From a virus: a DNA stretch of 36,207 nt. The position numbers and the translations under genes are program-made. The notes under the pieces were generated by a model. That model searched no databases. It saw only the letters and a list, made by a program, of their open reading frames with translations, and was not told the DNA's origin. The DNA lies in the IMG/VR virus record IMGVR_UViG_3300000553_000137, positions 1-36,207 of that record; one strand, written 5' to 3'. Numbering within the stretch: position 1 is the first letter of the stretch; every line of letters starts with the position of its first letter. Positions 15,233-22,245 of the stretch are shown here, piece after piece.

Positions 15233-16384
15233 TTAACTCCTCTCCGGAAAATAGTCTTTTATTGTACCTTCTCTATGCAAGTCACTTGTAATACAATGGA
15301 GGCCGCCATCCCAAAAATATCTATGTCGAAAATTGACAACATGAGGAGTAATTCCGTGCCGAACAAATGCCTCAAATACATGTTCATTGTAATTATTACA
15401 CACTACATTATGCTCATCTATAACCAACATATTGACATCAAATACAGTTTCTTCTACATAACCAACCCAATGCCCTAACCATTGCTCGACAAAATCAGTA
15501 AATTCATCATTTAGTTCTTCTCCCGGAACCCACCACTTACCATAATTTTTTTCTTTAAGATCTAAAAATGGTTTAACAGCCGCCCAACTTTGACCTGGTA
15601 AATAAACAACTTCCCAGTCTGGGAATGTTTCGGCATACGTCGGAACATCCCTCAGACTTATAATCAGTCCTGGTTTAACCGGACAGTATGTGCTATCCAT
15701 GTGTCCACCAGTATTAATAACACGGCACCGGTATTCTGAGAAAAAATTACTATATTTTTTTTTAATTTCTAATAGATCATCATTGTAATTTTCAGTGCCA
15801 AAATATAAATCTCGACCAACTCTGGTAGTCATAGCACGGTTCAACAGTGCTGGTCCCGATCCGTCTGACATCGGTTGTTCACTTATTATATTTCCTTGTG
15901 CGGATATTTTTTGAAATATATGGTTGTATTCTTGTGAAATAGTCACCCGATGTTTATTAATAATTGACTGTACTTCTTGTTTAATAATATCGGGTAATAT
16001 ATTATATTCATCTACAGTAGATATTTTTGGCCAATCATCTGCTGCAATACTTTGATATACCTGCACCTCGGTGCACCAATTATGATAAAAAGTTTCACCA
16101 ATCATAACTGAAAAATCACATGGAGTCATTGGTGGGGGTAGATATCTCCCATCCTTTAAATATACACTAAAATCTTCATTAATTATAGGTCTGAGTACTT
16201 CGACCCCAAATGATTCTAATAGAATGATTAATTTTTGATAATCTTCTTCTGTTTCGACGGCAATGCGTTCCATAACAGAACGCACACGTATATTTTTAAT
16301 AAATGAATAAAATTCAGGAGGATAGCTACGTCCTACTATGCAGACCTTAAGTGGATCCCAATGTTGATAAACTGAATATGTCAT
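15233..16384 (-). CDS. Glycine/arginine amidinotransferase-like enzyme (AGAT, pentein fold)
   Basis: 383 residues, close to the AGAT family length. Signatures: DPLKVCIVGRSY at the N-terminus; TRVGRDLYFG in the middle; INTGGHMDSTY, which carries the catalytic His in the position of MHIDATF of eukaryotic AGAT; and GGLHCITSDLHREG with the nucleophilic Cys near the C-terminus, like GGGFHCWTCDVRRRG. These enzymes move an amidino group from arginine to an amine through a Cys adduct. The acidic residue usually found before the GRD segment appears replaced (NRAMTTRVGRD), which should be checked before assuming full activity. It overlaps the GNAT-like gene by 4 bases. Confidence 0.85.
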   Translation of the reverse strand: MTYSVYQHWDPLKVCIVGRSYPPEFYSFIKNIRVRSVMERIAVETEEDYQKLIILLESFGVEVLRPIINEDFSVYLKDGRYLPPPMTPCDFSVMIGETFYHNWCTEVQVYQSIAADDWPKISTVDEYNILPDIIKQEVQSIINKHRVTISQEYNHIFQKISAQGNIISEQPMSDGSGPALLNRAMTTRVGRDLYFGTENYNDDLLEIKKKYSNFFSEYRCRVINTGGHMDSTYCPVKPGLIISLRDVPTYAETFPDWEVVYLPGQSWAAVKPFLDLKEKNYGKWWVPGEELNDEFTDFVEQWLGHWVGYVEETVFDVNMLVIDEHNVVCNNYNEHVFEAFVRHGITPHVVNFRHRYFWDGGLHCITSDLHREGTIKDYFPERS

Positions 16385-16809
16385 TCTAATTTTCCTAATA
16401 ATTCAAACCCGGAGATAGTTTGTTTGTATTCATCTGCTCCGCCCATATACAAATAAGTAAATCCTAATGCTTTGTATATAGCACACTCATTCTTTAAACT
16501 TTCTATTCCTAATCGCAATTTAGGATTATCATAATCCCATGCAAACTGTAAACTTTCAGCATTATTAACATCGTATTTTTTAACTAAACTAAATGCTATT
16601 AATTGACCCTGATTATGATATCCGATTATGTCAGTATTACTATCTAAATATTGTTGATTAAAAATTGGCATTACGCTACTAAACTTTTTATACTCGCAGT
16701 ACTTGCGATAAATGAGATTTAATTCTGATATATCAGGGTTGCGGATATATTGCCAGTTGGTTGATGTTGTATAATTGGTTTTTGCCAGATTTATTCTTGC
16801 GTATTTCAT
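16381..16809 (-). CDS. GNAT-like acyltransferase
   Basis: 142 residues. The segment LIAFSLVKKYD, followed by LQFAWDYDNPKLRLGIESLKNECAIYKALGFTYLYMGG, fits the central strands and the helix of GNAT or leucyl/arginyl-transferase-like folds, in which a substrate is acylated from acyl-CoA or aminoacyl-tRNA. The usual Q/RxxGxG/A loop is not clear. It ends FELLGKLE. It sits between the amidinotransferase (4-base overlap) and the first gene of the operon (4-base gap), so it probably acts in the same pathway. Confidence 0.5.
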   Translation of the reverse strand: MKYARINLAKTNYTTSTNWQYIRNPDISELNLIYRKYCEYKKFSSVMPIFNQQYLDSNTDIIGYHNQGQLIAFSLVKKYDVNNAESLQFAWDYDNPKLRLGIESLKNECAIYKALGFTYLYMGGADEYKQTISGFELLGKLE

Positions 16810-16813
16810 TAAA

Positions 16814-17308
16814 TTACTTATGGCGCCACGTTACTACTTCGTCTAACTCTGATTGACTCCATGTATCATAATATCCCTTAGCACGAATTTGATCAGACGC
16901 CGCAGTTAATTTACTCAACGGAGAGATTACAAATAATCCACATTGCCCAAAGTTCATATTAACCCCTGCAATATATTCTTTTACATCTGGGTGGTCTTCT
17001 AATAGAACATAATCATTTTGCATAATGTTAGCATTCAATTCTAATGCTAACTGTTGGCAATCTTCACCAGAGATTAGTGTATGGTCAAAGCATATAACTG
17101 CTACGTCATACTGTCCGAACATAGTTAAACTTTCGTTGACAGTTTTGGTTAAGTCTGCTATACTACTTTCGATTATAAGGATTTTATTGTTTATGCGAGC
17201 TTGTCTTGCATACAGGCAAGGCGGCCAATTATTTAATGCAGGATTTGGTTTCTCTACAAATGACGTCAACCATTCGATTAATTGAGTCTTTATTAAATTG
17301 AAGTTCAT
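16814..17308 (-). CDS. Unnamed protein, first gene of the minus-strand operon
   Basis: 164 residues, alpha/beta with no signal peptide. Notable segments: NWPPCLYARQARINNKILI near residue 27, DVAVICFDHTL near 88, EDHPDVKEYIAGVNMNFGQC near 123, and GYYDTWSQSELDEVVTWRH at the C-terminus. The Pro-Cys-Tyr-Ala and Asp-His-Pro-Asp motifs look like active-site conservation, but I cannot name the family. It is translated first in the operon with a GNAT-like protein and an amidinotransferase. A role in making or consuming a small molecule is inferred from context only. Confidence 0.6.
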   Translation of the reverse strand: MNFNLIKTQLIEWLTSFVEKPNPALNNWPPCLYARQARINNKILIIESSIADLTKTVNESLTMFGQYDVAVICFDHTLISGEDCQQLALELNANIMQNDYVLLEDHPDVKEYIAGVNMNFGQCGLFVISPLSKLTAASDQIRAKGYYDTWSQSELDEVVTWRHK

Positions 17309-17332
17309 ACTACTATTTAAGGTAGATTTAGG

Positions 17333-17361
17333 TTGACAAAATATTATTTTGGCTGTATAAT
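17333..17361 (+). promoter_or_regulatory. Perfect-consensus sigma70 promoter
   Basis: TTGACA (17333-17338), 17-bp spacer, TATAAT (17356-17361): full consensus. Start near 17368, AAGGAG (17382-17387) before ATG 17394. The GGCTGTATAAT context recurs in the promoter at 17847. Confidence 0.9.
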
Positions 17362-17393
17362 GCTATACATACACTAACAACAAGGAGCAACAA

Positions 17394-17558
17394 ATGACTA
17401 AACTTATTATTATTTTTATCTGCCTTAATTTAACTGCTTGCGGGTGGGACCAGAAGAAATGTGTAGATGGAAAGTTATACCACAAGCCCTACGGAAATGG
17501 ACCGTACCTACTCGAAAACGGTATCACTTGCCTACCTGAAGATAAGGAAACAAAATGA
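17394..17558 (+). CDS. Small lipoprotein, 54 aa
   Basis: The N-terminus is a lipoprotein signal: Lys3, a hydrophobic stretch (LIIIFICLNL) and a lipobox LTAC with the lipidated Cys at residue 16. The next residue is Gly rather than Asp, so outer-membrane sorting is expected. The mature part is about 39 residues with two Cys (KKCVDGKLY and GITCLPED) that could form a disulfide. The gene has a perfect-consensus promoter, so early expression is likely. By analogy with T5 Llp, a receptor-masking or superinfection-exclusion role is a reasonable guess; an outer-membrane spanin is an alternative. The stop overlaps the next start (ATGA). Confidence 0.75.
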   Translation: MTKLIIIFICLNLTACGWDQKKCVDGKLYHKPYGNGPYLLENGITCLPEDKETK

Positions 17559-17842
17559 AAAACTTAGCACAGTATATTGAACAGAAAAATACTTGGGCAA
17601 TTTTTTTTAAAAGCCCAACTTATGATGTTAATAACTTATCAGAACGTGATTGTCAAAATCTGTACGATAGTTTAGACAATGACCTAAGCCCAGAGAACTT
17701 AACTTGTGACGGCGAACTTAGCGGAGCAAACATTCGCGGTCGCGCACGTTTATTGAACTCAGCGGCAAAAGAGTTAGTTACGATAATTCGTGCTAACAAC
17801 TACACAATCCCCTACTCCGACTTCCGCGAACTTAATTTTTAA
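17555..17842 (+). CDS. Hypothetical protein, 95 aa
   Basis: Begins MKNLAQYIEQKNTWAIFFKS and continues with NLSERDCQNLYDSLDNDLSP and a helical region (ARLLNSAAKELVTIIRANNY). It overlaps the lipoprotein gene by 4 bases and shares its promoter. A T8 run (17602-17609) near the start of the gene is a potential slippage site. No recognised domain. Probably an early phage gene. Confidence 0.7.
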   Translation: MKNLAQYIEQKNTWAIFFKSPTYDVNNLSERDCQNLYDSLDNDLSPENLTCDGELSGANIRGRARLLNSAAKELVTIIRANNYTIPYSDFRELNF

Positions 17843-17846
17843 TCAC

Positions 17847-17875
17847 TTGACTTTTTGGTAAAATGGCTGTATAAT
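17847..17875 (+). promoter_or_regulatory. Sigma70-type promoter
   Basis: TTGACT (17847-17852), 17-bp spacer, TATAAT (17870-17875), with the same GGCTG just before the -10 as at 17351. Leader to ATG 17908 carries CGGAG (17897-17901). Confidence 0.88.
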
Positions 17876-17907
17876 AGCACTTATACACTAAAGCAACGGA
17901 GCACAAG

Positions 17908-18339
17908 ATGACATACACATTTGATGAGAACGTAGTTAGCGACTTACACAAAGATGCACGTGGTTCACGTCCAAATGAATACTTTTGGGAAGAATGGTAT
18001 AACATCAATGATGAAGGTAAACAGTCAATATGGGATGGCTTGCTTGTGGAACTTGACGTTACTGATAAGGAAGAACAAGCTCGCGAACAATCAGCAATTG
18101 CTAGTTTTGAACGGCACATTGCTTCATTGGAATCAATTAGCAACTCACGTGAACAATCAATCAGATGGATTCTTGAAGGCTTAGAACTTACTGAATCAGA
18201 CAAACTATATGGTAGTGATTACATTTGCTACAAATTGGGTCTACCATACAGTTACGCTACACAATTTGATCTAGCAAGTGTGCGCAACGACGCAGACATA
18301 TATGCGGATTTAGATGCTATTGCATATGGCAACAAATAG
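17908..18339 (+). CDS. Hypothetical acidic phage protein, 143 aa
   Basis: Acidic, largely helical. Segments: MTYTFDENVVSDLHKDARGSRP, EYFWEEWYNINDEGKQSIWD, a charged helix (TDKEEQAREQSAIASFERHI), then SDYICYKLGLPYSY. The first segment (SDLHKDARGSRP...W) resembles a family common in T4-like and other phages, function unknown. Single-gene unit with its own promoter; the next promoter begins 2 bases after its stop. Confidence 0.75.
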   Translation: MTYTFDENVVSDLHKDARGSRPNEYFWEEWYNINDEGKQSIWDGLLVELDVTDKEEQAREQSAIASFERHIASLESISNSREQSIRWILEGLELTESDKLYGSDYICYKLGLPYSYATQFDLASVRNDADIYADLDAIAYGNK

Positions 18340-18340
18340 G

Positions 18341-18369
18341 TTGACAGAACAGAAAATAGACTGTATAAT
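18341..18369 (+). promoter_or_regulatory. Perfect-consensus sigma70 promoter
   Basis: TTGACA (18341-18346), 17-bp spacer, TATAAT (18364-18369). It drives the AAA ATPase gene. The leader holds a small hairpin, AAACAG-ATAA-CTGTTT (18385-18400), upstream of the AAGGAG. Confidence 0.9.
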
Positions 18370-18431
18370 AGCTACATAATAAGAAAACAGATAACTGTTT
18401 CAAAATTATAAAATTATTTAAGGAGCATTAA

Positions 18432-19454
18432 ATGACTGGTTTTGTTAAAATTAAAAGTGGTACTTACAGAAACGCTAAAGTAGAAAACGAAGTGTTTCCG
18501 CTTGTTAAACAATATACTGTTGGTGCTAAAGGTGGCTTTATTACTGTTGATGGTACAGGACAGTTTGGTAAGGATAAAGTACGTGTGTTAGTAGATGGTG
18601 TAACAGACTTTGAGTTTGTACACGCAGACGAATATACAGGTACTGTTAGCACAGCAACAAAAACTTCAGCAGTAACGTCAACAGATGAAGAACGTATTAC
18701 GCAAATTGCAGAACGTTTTGAAATCTTAGATGACATGACTAAGGCAACATTGAATGGTGACATTCGTGCGCTGATTGTAAGTGGCCCTCCGGGTGTTGGT
18801 AAATCTTTTACAGTTGAACGTGAACTTGAACGTTCTGCACTGTTTGATCAAATTAGCGGACGTCGTGTAAAAAGTACTATTGTTAAAGGTAGTGCAACAG
18901 CTATTGGCTTGTACAAAACATTGTATGAGTTTAGTGATAGCAACTGCGTAATTGTATTTGATGACTGTGATAGCATCTTGTTTGATGAAGTGAGTTTGAA
19001 CTTGCTTAAAGGTGCATTGGACAGTGGTAAAAATCGTAAGATTAGCTGGTTAGCTGAATCACGTGTATTGAAAAATGAAGGCATTCCAAATAGCTTTACA
19101 TTTCACGGTAGCGTAATTTTTATTACAAACTTGAAATTTGATCAAGTACGTAGTCAAAAGATGAAAGATCACTTAGAAGCATTGCAATCACGTTGTCATT
19201 ACTTAGATTTGACACTTGATACAATGCGTGATAAGATTTTGCGTATCAAACAAATTGCCGATACTGGTGTGTTGTTTGCAGACTACGATTTTGAACAATG
19301 CGCACAAGATGAGATTATTAACTTCTTGAACGTAAACAAAAACAAAATGCGTGAAATGAGTTTGCGTATGGCAATTAAAGTAGCAGAGCTACGTAAGAGC
19401 TTTCCGACAAAATGGCAGGCACTTGCTTCAACAACTTGTATGAAAGCAGGTTAA
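18432..19454 (+). CDS. AAA-family ATPase
   Basis: 340 residues. An N-terminal beta-rich region of about 70 residues (FVKIKSGTYRNAKVENEVF) is followed by a single AAA module. Walker A is GPPGVGKS at 118-125; Walker B is CVIVFDDCDSI near 168; sensor 1 is VIFITNLKFD; a likely arginine-rich segment is LEALQSRCHYLDL. AAGGAG precedes the ATG, and the leader carries a small hairpin. Such ATPases occur, as I recall, in marine T4-like phages, often annotated only as ATPase. A role in remodelling host or replication complexes is inference. It is distinct from clamp loader gp44, which has other motifs. Confidence 0.85.
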   Translation: MTGFVKIKSGTYRNAKVENEVFPLVKQYTVGAKGGFITVDGTGQFGKDKVRVLVDGVTDFEFVHADEYTGTVSTATKTSAVTSTDEERITQIAERFEILDDMTKATLNGDIRALIVSGPPGVGKSFTVERELERSALFDQISGRRVKSTIVKGSATAIGLYKTLYEFSDSNCVIVFDDCDSILFDEVSLNLLKGALDSGKNRKISWLAESRVLKNEGIPNSFTFHGSVIFITNLKFDQVRSQKMKDHLEALQSRCHYLDLTLDTMRDKILRIKQIADTGVLFADYDFEQCAQDEIINFLNVNKNKMREMSLRMAIKVAELRKSFPTKWQALASTTCMKAG

Positions 19455-19720
19455 TGCGACATCGCAAGCGTAGAGTCTTAGAGGGTAGCTGGTTTAACTT
19501 AAACAGTGTAACCAGCCCCGCAACAGGTCGTAAGCACTATGTGGTCAGTGCTAATGCCTACAGACTATTAAAGTTAGAAGGCATGAACATAGACGATGTG
19601 CGTGATCACTTTGACCCACATCATAATAGAGGTAGTAAGCACAGTACTTCGTGGAAGTTTAGAAGCCGTGAACAAGCAGAACAATTACTTACAATGGCAA
19701 TATTAAAGTTCGGAGGATAA
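19454..19720 (+). CDS. Hypothetical basic phage protein, 88 aa
   Basis: Starts at the ATG at 19454, which overlaps the ATPase stop (TAATG). Basic N-terminus (MRHRKRRVLEGSWF), then HYVVSANAYRLLKLEGMNI and a His-rich part (DDVRDHFDPHHNRGSKHSTSW), ending FRSREQAEQLLTMAILKFGG. The charge suggests nucleic-acid binding. No domain recognised. It precedes an HNH-like gene by 1 base. Confidence 0.65.
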   Translation: MRHRKRRVLEGSWFNLNSVTSPATGRKHYVVSANAYRLLKLEGMNIDDVRDHFDPHHNRGSKHSTSWKFRSREQAEQLLTMAILKFGG

Positions 19721-19721
19721 G

Positions 19722-20096
19722 ATGGCTACTGGATACGCTCACGCAACAATTGAACGGCAGTTTCTAGCAGAAACAATACGTAAAGCAAAGTACGCGGCAA
19801 AGACAACTAGGAATCTTGCTTTCCTAGTTGACTTGGACTATGTTATTGGTTTACTAAAAGCGCAGTCCGGCAAGTGTGCGATTACAGGTTGGGATTTAGA
19901 ATTTACACGCGGCGGGACCTTCAAGGGAAGTATGAATCCTCGAGGTTGCACGATGGATAGAATTGATAACGACAAAGGTTATATTCGAGGTAATATTCAA
20001 TTGACCTGTGTGTTGCCTAATATGATTCGGGGAACAATGTCGTTGGAGTCATTTAAATCTTTGTGCAATGATGTAGTTGCACATACAGGAAAATAA
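19722..20096 (+). CDS. HNH-like endonuclease
   Basis: 124 residues. The C-terminal half carries the degenerate HNH pattern seen in many phages: SGKCAITGWDLEF, then GCTMDRIDNDKGYIRGNIQLTC and LPNMIRGTMS, i.e. C..TG, DRID..GY..GN and a terminal Asn-x-x-Arg. The N-terminal helices are basic. It could be a homing endonuclease or a phage nuclease that acts on the host genome. No inserted intron or intein is visible at its borders. Confidence 0.75.
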   Translation: MATGYAHATIERQFLAETIRKAKYAAKTTRNLAFLVDLDYVIGLLKAQSGKCAITGWDLEFTRGGTFKGSMNPRGCTMDRIDNDKGYIRGNIQLTCVLPNMIRGTMSLESFKSLCNDVVAHTGK

Positions 20097-20097
20097 G

Positions 20098-20205
20098 ATG
20101 GACAACAACACAGCCGCACTATTATTACTTGCTGGTACAGCTTATTTGGTAGGTTGGTGCGGCTGGAGTGCTTGGTGGTTTTTGTTTGCAGTATTATTGA
20201 TGTAA
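20098..20205 (+). CDS. Tiny membrane protein, 35 aa
   Basis: ATG at 20098, right after the HNH-like stop. The product is one or two hydrophobic segments: NTAALLLLAGTAYLVGW, then a Trp-rich part (CGWSAWWFLFAVLLM). A single-span or hairpin membrane peptide, as in small phage inhibitors or holin-like proteins; the function is unknown. No strong ribosome binding site (AAATAAG), so translation is probably coupled to the upstream gene. Confidence 0.5.
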   Translation: MDNNTAALLLLAGTAYLVGWCGWSAWWFLFAVLLM

Positions 20206-20211
20206 TAGCTT

Positions 20212-20245
20212 TCACTGTGTCGCATGTATGCTCCTGACACAGTGA
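20212..20245 (+). repeat. Perfect inverted repeat / strong hairpin
   Basis: TCACTGTGTC (20212-20221), a 14-base loop (20222-20235), then GACACAGTGA (20236-20245): a perfect 10-bp stem. It has no T run and lies 5 bases before a Rho-independent terminator. Possibly an mRNA-end stabiliser, a protein-binding operator, or part of a small RNA. Confidence 0.7.
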
Positions 20246-20249
20246 CCTC

Positions 20250-20284
20250 AAAGCCCGATGTTTAATCGCATTGGGCTTTTTTTT
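20250..20284 (+). terminator. Rho-independent terminator
   Basis: AAAGCCC-G-ATG, an 8-base loop, then CAT-T-GGGC followed by TTTTTTTT (20277-20284). The stem of 10 pairs plus one G/T mismatch closes the ATPase-HNH operon. A new promoter begins 6 bases downstream. Confidence 0.85.
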
Positions 20285-20289
20285 ATCGG

Positions 20290-20318
20290 TTGCTCTCTAT
20301 AACTTAATCGCGTATAAT
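20290..20318 (+). promoter_or_regulatory. Sigma70-type promoter, leaderless arrangement
   Basis: TTGCTC (20290-20295), 17-bp spacer, TATAAT (20313-20318). The ATG at 20324 begins 6 bases after the -10, exactly where transcription should start, so the mRNA of the HARP-like gene would be leaderless. Confidence 0.75.
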
Positions 20319-20323
20319 AAACT

Positions 20324-21451
20324 ATGACCTATAAATTCATCGAAGATTTTTTAGAAATAATGGCTGGTTACGATAACAATATCGCACCAAACATATTTCA
20401 CGTTGCTAACTACACCCCAACTATTAGCCTTGCTCGTTACGACCATACAATAGTTGAGAGCATGGGCGCACATACACGTTATGGTGGCGCACTAACTGAT
20501 AAGCAAGCTGACTTGGCTGTACGCCTAGTGCTTAAATATCGTAAGCAATTTACTAAACTTGGTATTGATGTAACGCCAGCCGAGAACCCACAGTATCGCA
20601 GACCAGTGCGCATTATTAACAGAGCAAAACGTGTATGGTTAGATGATGAACGTATTGCTATGCGCTTCCCATACGACATGGCGATTATTAAAGAAGTGCA
20701 GACATACAGAAATCAAAGTCAAGGGCGCATGAAGTTTGATAGCGAAGATAAGATATGGTATCTAGCATTAACAGAATCAAACATCTGTTGGGCAGTTGCA
20801 TTTAGCGAACTATATAACTTTGAAGTCGATGAGCTTGTACAAAACTTAAACACACTAATCACAACATGCGAAGCAGAACTGTATGAGATTAAACTTGTAT
20901 ATGATGCGGTGCATGGCTTTAAGATTACTAACGCGGCTGATAGTTTAATTGAATACATCAATACTAACTTAGGTGGGTTTGGTCTCGACAATGCAGTTGC
21001 ACTAATTGATAATGCAAGTGTGCTAGGTTATACGTATGACGAAATGATTATACACCCTGCACTATTAGATGTGTTTAATATGCGTCGTAACATACATCTA
21101 CCAACTACAGCAAGTGCCCTTACGCTTGTTTTAGACTATGCAGAGCTAACTAATCGCTACCCTGTATGTATATACGACCCATCAATGACATCAACGGATA
21201 TGGATTTAAGCAGGTTTAGTGAAAGCGAAATTGTACGCTTTAATCATAGTGGTAAAACAAAGACTTGCGATTATAACATAGATTGTGTTAAAGTAGTATA
21301 TGCAAACAAGATACCAACGACATGGGAGTATCCAGTGCCGTTACTTATATCAACTGCTGAGATGATGTTTGGTGGTAAACGGATGGAATGGATTAATCGA
21401 GCAGAGAAGATTGTTTACTATACCAATGTTAAATTGAGAGAAGCTGATTAA
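20324..21451 (+). CDS. HARP-like DNA-annealing domain protein (phage)
   Basis: 375 residues. Residues 108-165 resemble the HARP domain of SMARCAL1-type annealing helicases: IAMRFPYDMAIIKEVQTY, then MKFDSEDKIWYLALTES. An N-terminal segment (GGALTDKQADLAVRLVLKYR, about residue 50) and a basic stretch (INRAKRVWLDDER) precede it. The rest is alpha/beta without an ATPase motif. It sits two genes before uvsW, a helicase that anneals strands and regresses forks, so it may supply an in-trans substrate-recognition module. The HARP assignment is a pattern match by eye. Start chosen because a promoter -10 box lies 6 bases upstream; the mRNA seems leaderless. Confidence 0.6.
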   Translation: MTYKFIEDFLEIMAGYDNNIAPNIFHVANYTPTISLARYDHTIVESMGAHTRYGGALTDKQADLAVRLVLKYRKQFTKLGIDVTPAENPQYRRPVRIINRAKRVWLDDERIAMRFPYDMAIIKEVQTYRNQSQGRMKFDSEDKIWYLALTESNICWAVAFSELYNFEVDELVQNLNTLITTCEAELYEIKLVYDAVHGFKITNAADSLIEYINTNLGGFGLDNAVALIDNASVLGYTYDEMIIHPALLDVFNMRRNIHLPTTASALTLVLDYAELTNRYPVCIYDPSMTSTDMDLSRFSESEIVRFNHSGKTKTCDYNIDCVKVVYANKIPTTWEYPVPLLISTAEMMFGGKRMEWINRAEKIVYYTNVKLREAD

Positions 21452-22245
21452 TGGCAACAAAAATTTTAGTAGTCGGATGTTCGTTTTCAAATGGTCATGG
21501 GCTCAATGATCAGGACAATGGCGATTGTAATAAATCTGATCCAAAACTTTGGGTTAATCAGGTATGCAATAAAGTTTGGCCTAATTCAGACATAACTAAT
21601 CTTGCGAAAACTGGAGCAAATAATAATTGGATATTCTTTGAAACTATAAGCGCATTATTATTAAATGAATATGATATTGTTTTAGTAGAATGGACGGCGA
21701 TACCTAGATTCAATATTAAAGTAGGATTAGAATTGTACACCGTTGAATCAATGTTAAATTCAGAATCAATTGATATTAATATTAATAACAATATAACTTA
21801 TACCAGTAAATGGCTAAACTCATTAGGTGATAATTTACGAAAAATACATAACGATCATTGGGATATTTTAGATCTTGTCAAATATATAAATGTCATATTG
21901 CAAATACACAAAGGAAAAACATTTTTTATCAATGGGTTGGCTCCGTGGCCAGATCAATATTTTACTAAGAAAAAAATTCAGTATCCATCTGAATTATCAA
22001 ATTTTGAACAAAATATGTTTGCTATAAGTACCAGAGATGACGATGAAATATTTGCTCTTTATGAAATGGTACATAATCAATATCAACAATATGGAGGAGT
22101 ACGTCAAGAGCATTGGTTAAATTTATATAGCTCATTGATGTCGATGCAAGTTGATTATATAAGCGATACAGATCTGCACCCAGGTTACAAAAGTCAAGAT
22201 ATATTTGCAGAATATTTAATATCACAACTAAGAGAAAATAATTAA
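21451..22245 (+). CDS. SGNH/GDSL hydrolase-like protein
   Basis: 264 residues, AT-rich codon use compared with its neighbours. The N-terminus ILVVGCSFSNGHG matches block I with the nucleophile Ser; GANNNWIFFE near residue 51 gives the Asn block; DLHPGYKSQDIFAEYLI near the C-terminus matches block V (Asp-x-His). SGNH enzymes remove acyl groups from sugars or lipids. It overlaps both neighbours by one base (TAATG) and lies between the HARP-like gene and uvsW, looking like an inserted cargo gene that kept translational coupling. Substrate unknown; a glycan acyl-esterase would fit the phage's sugar genes. Confidence 0.7.
   Translation: MATKILVVGCSFSNGHGLNDQDNGDCNKSDPKLWVNQVCNKVWPNSDITNLAKTGANNNWIFFETISALLLNEYDIVLVEWTAIPRFNIKVGLELYTVESMLNSESIDININNNITYTSKWLNSLGDNLRKIHNDHWDILDLVKYINVILQIHKGKTFFINGLAPWPDQYFTKKKIQYPSELSNFEQNMFAISTRDDDEIFALYEMVHNQYQQYGGVRQEHWLNLYSSLMSMQVDYISDTDLHPGYKSQDIFAEYLISQLRENN

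Noticed and set aside
15224-15478. Plus-strand open frame opposite the amidinotransferase
   Set aside because: Product resembles no family and is antisense to the catalytic Cys region of a strong enzyme match.
19722-20096. HNH-like protein as a sign of an intron in the ATPase gene
   Set aside because: The ATPase reads through with all motifs and no interruption; there is no split exon on either side.
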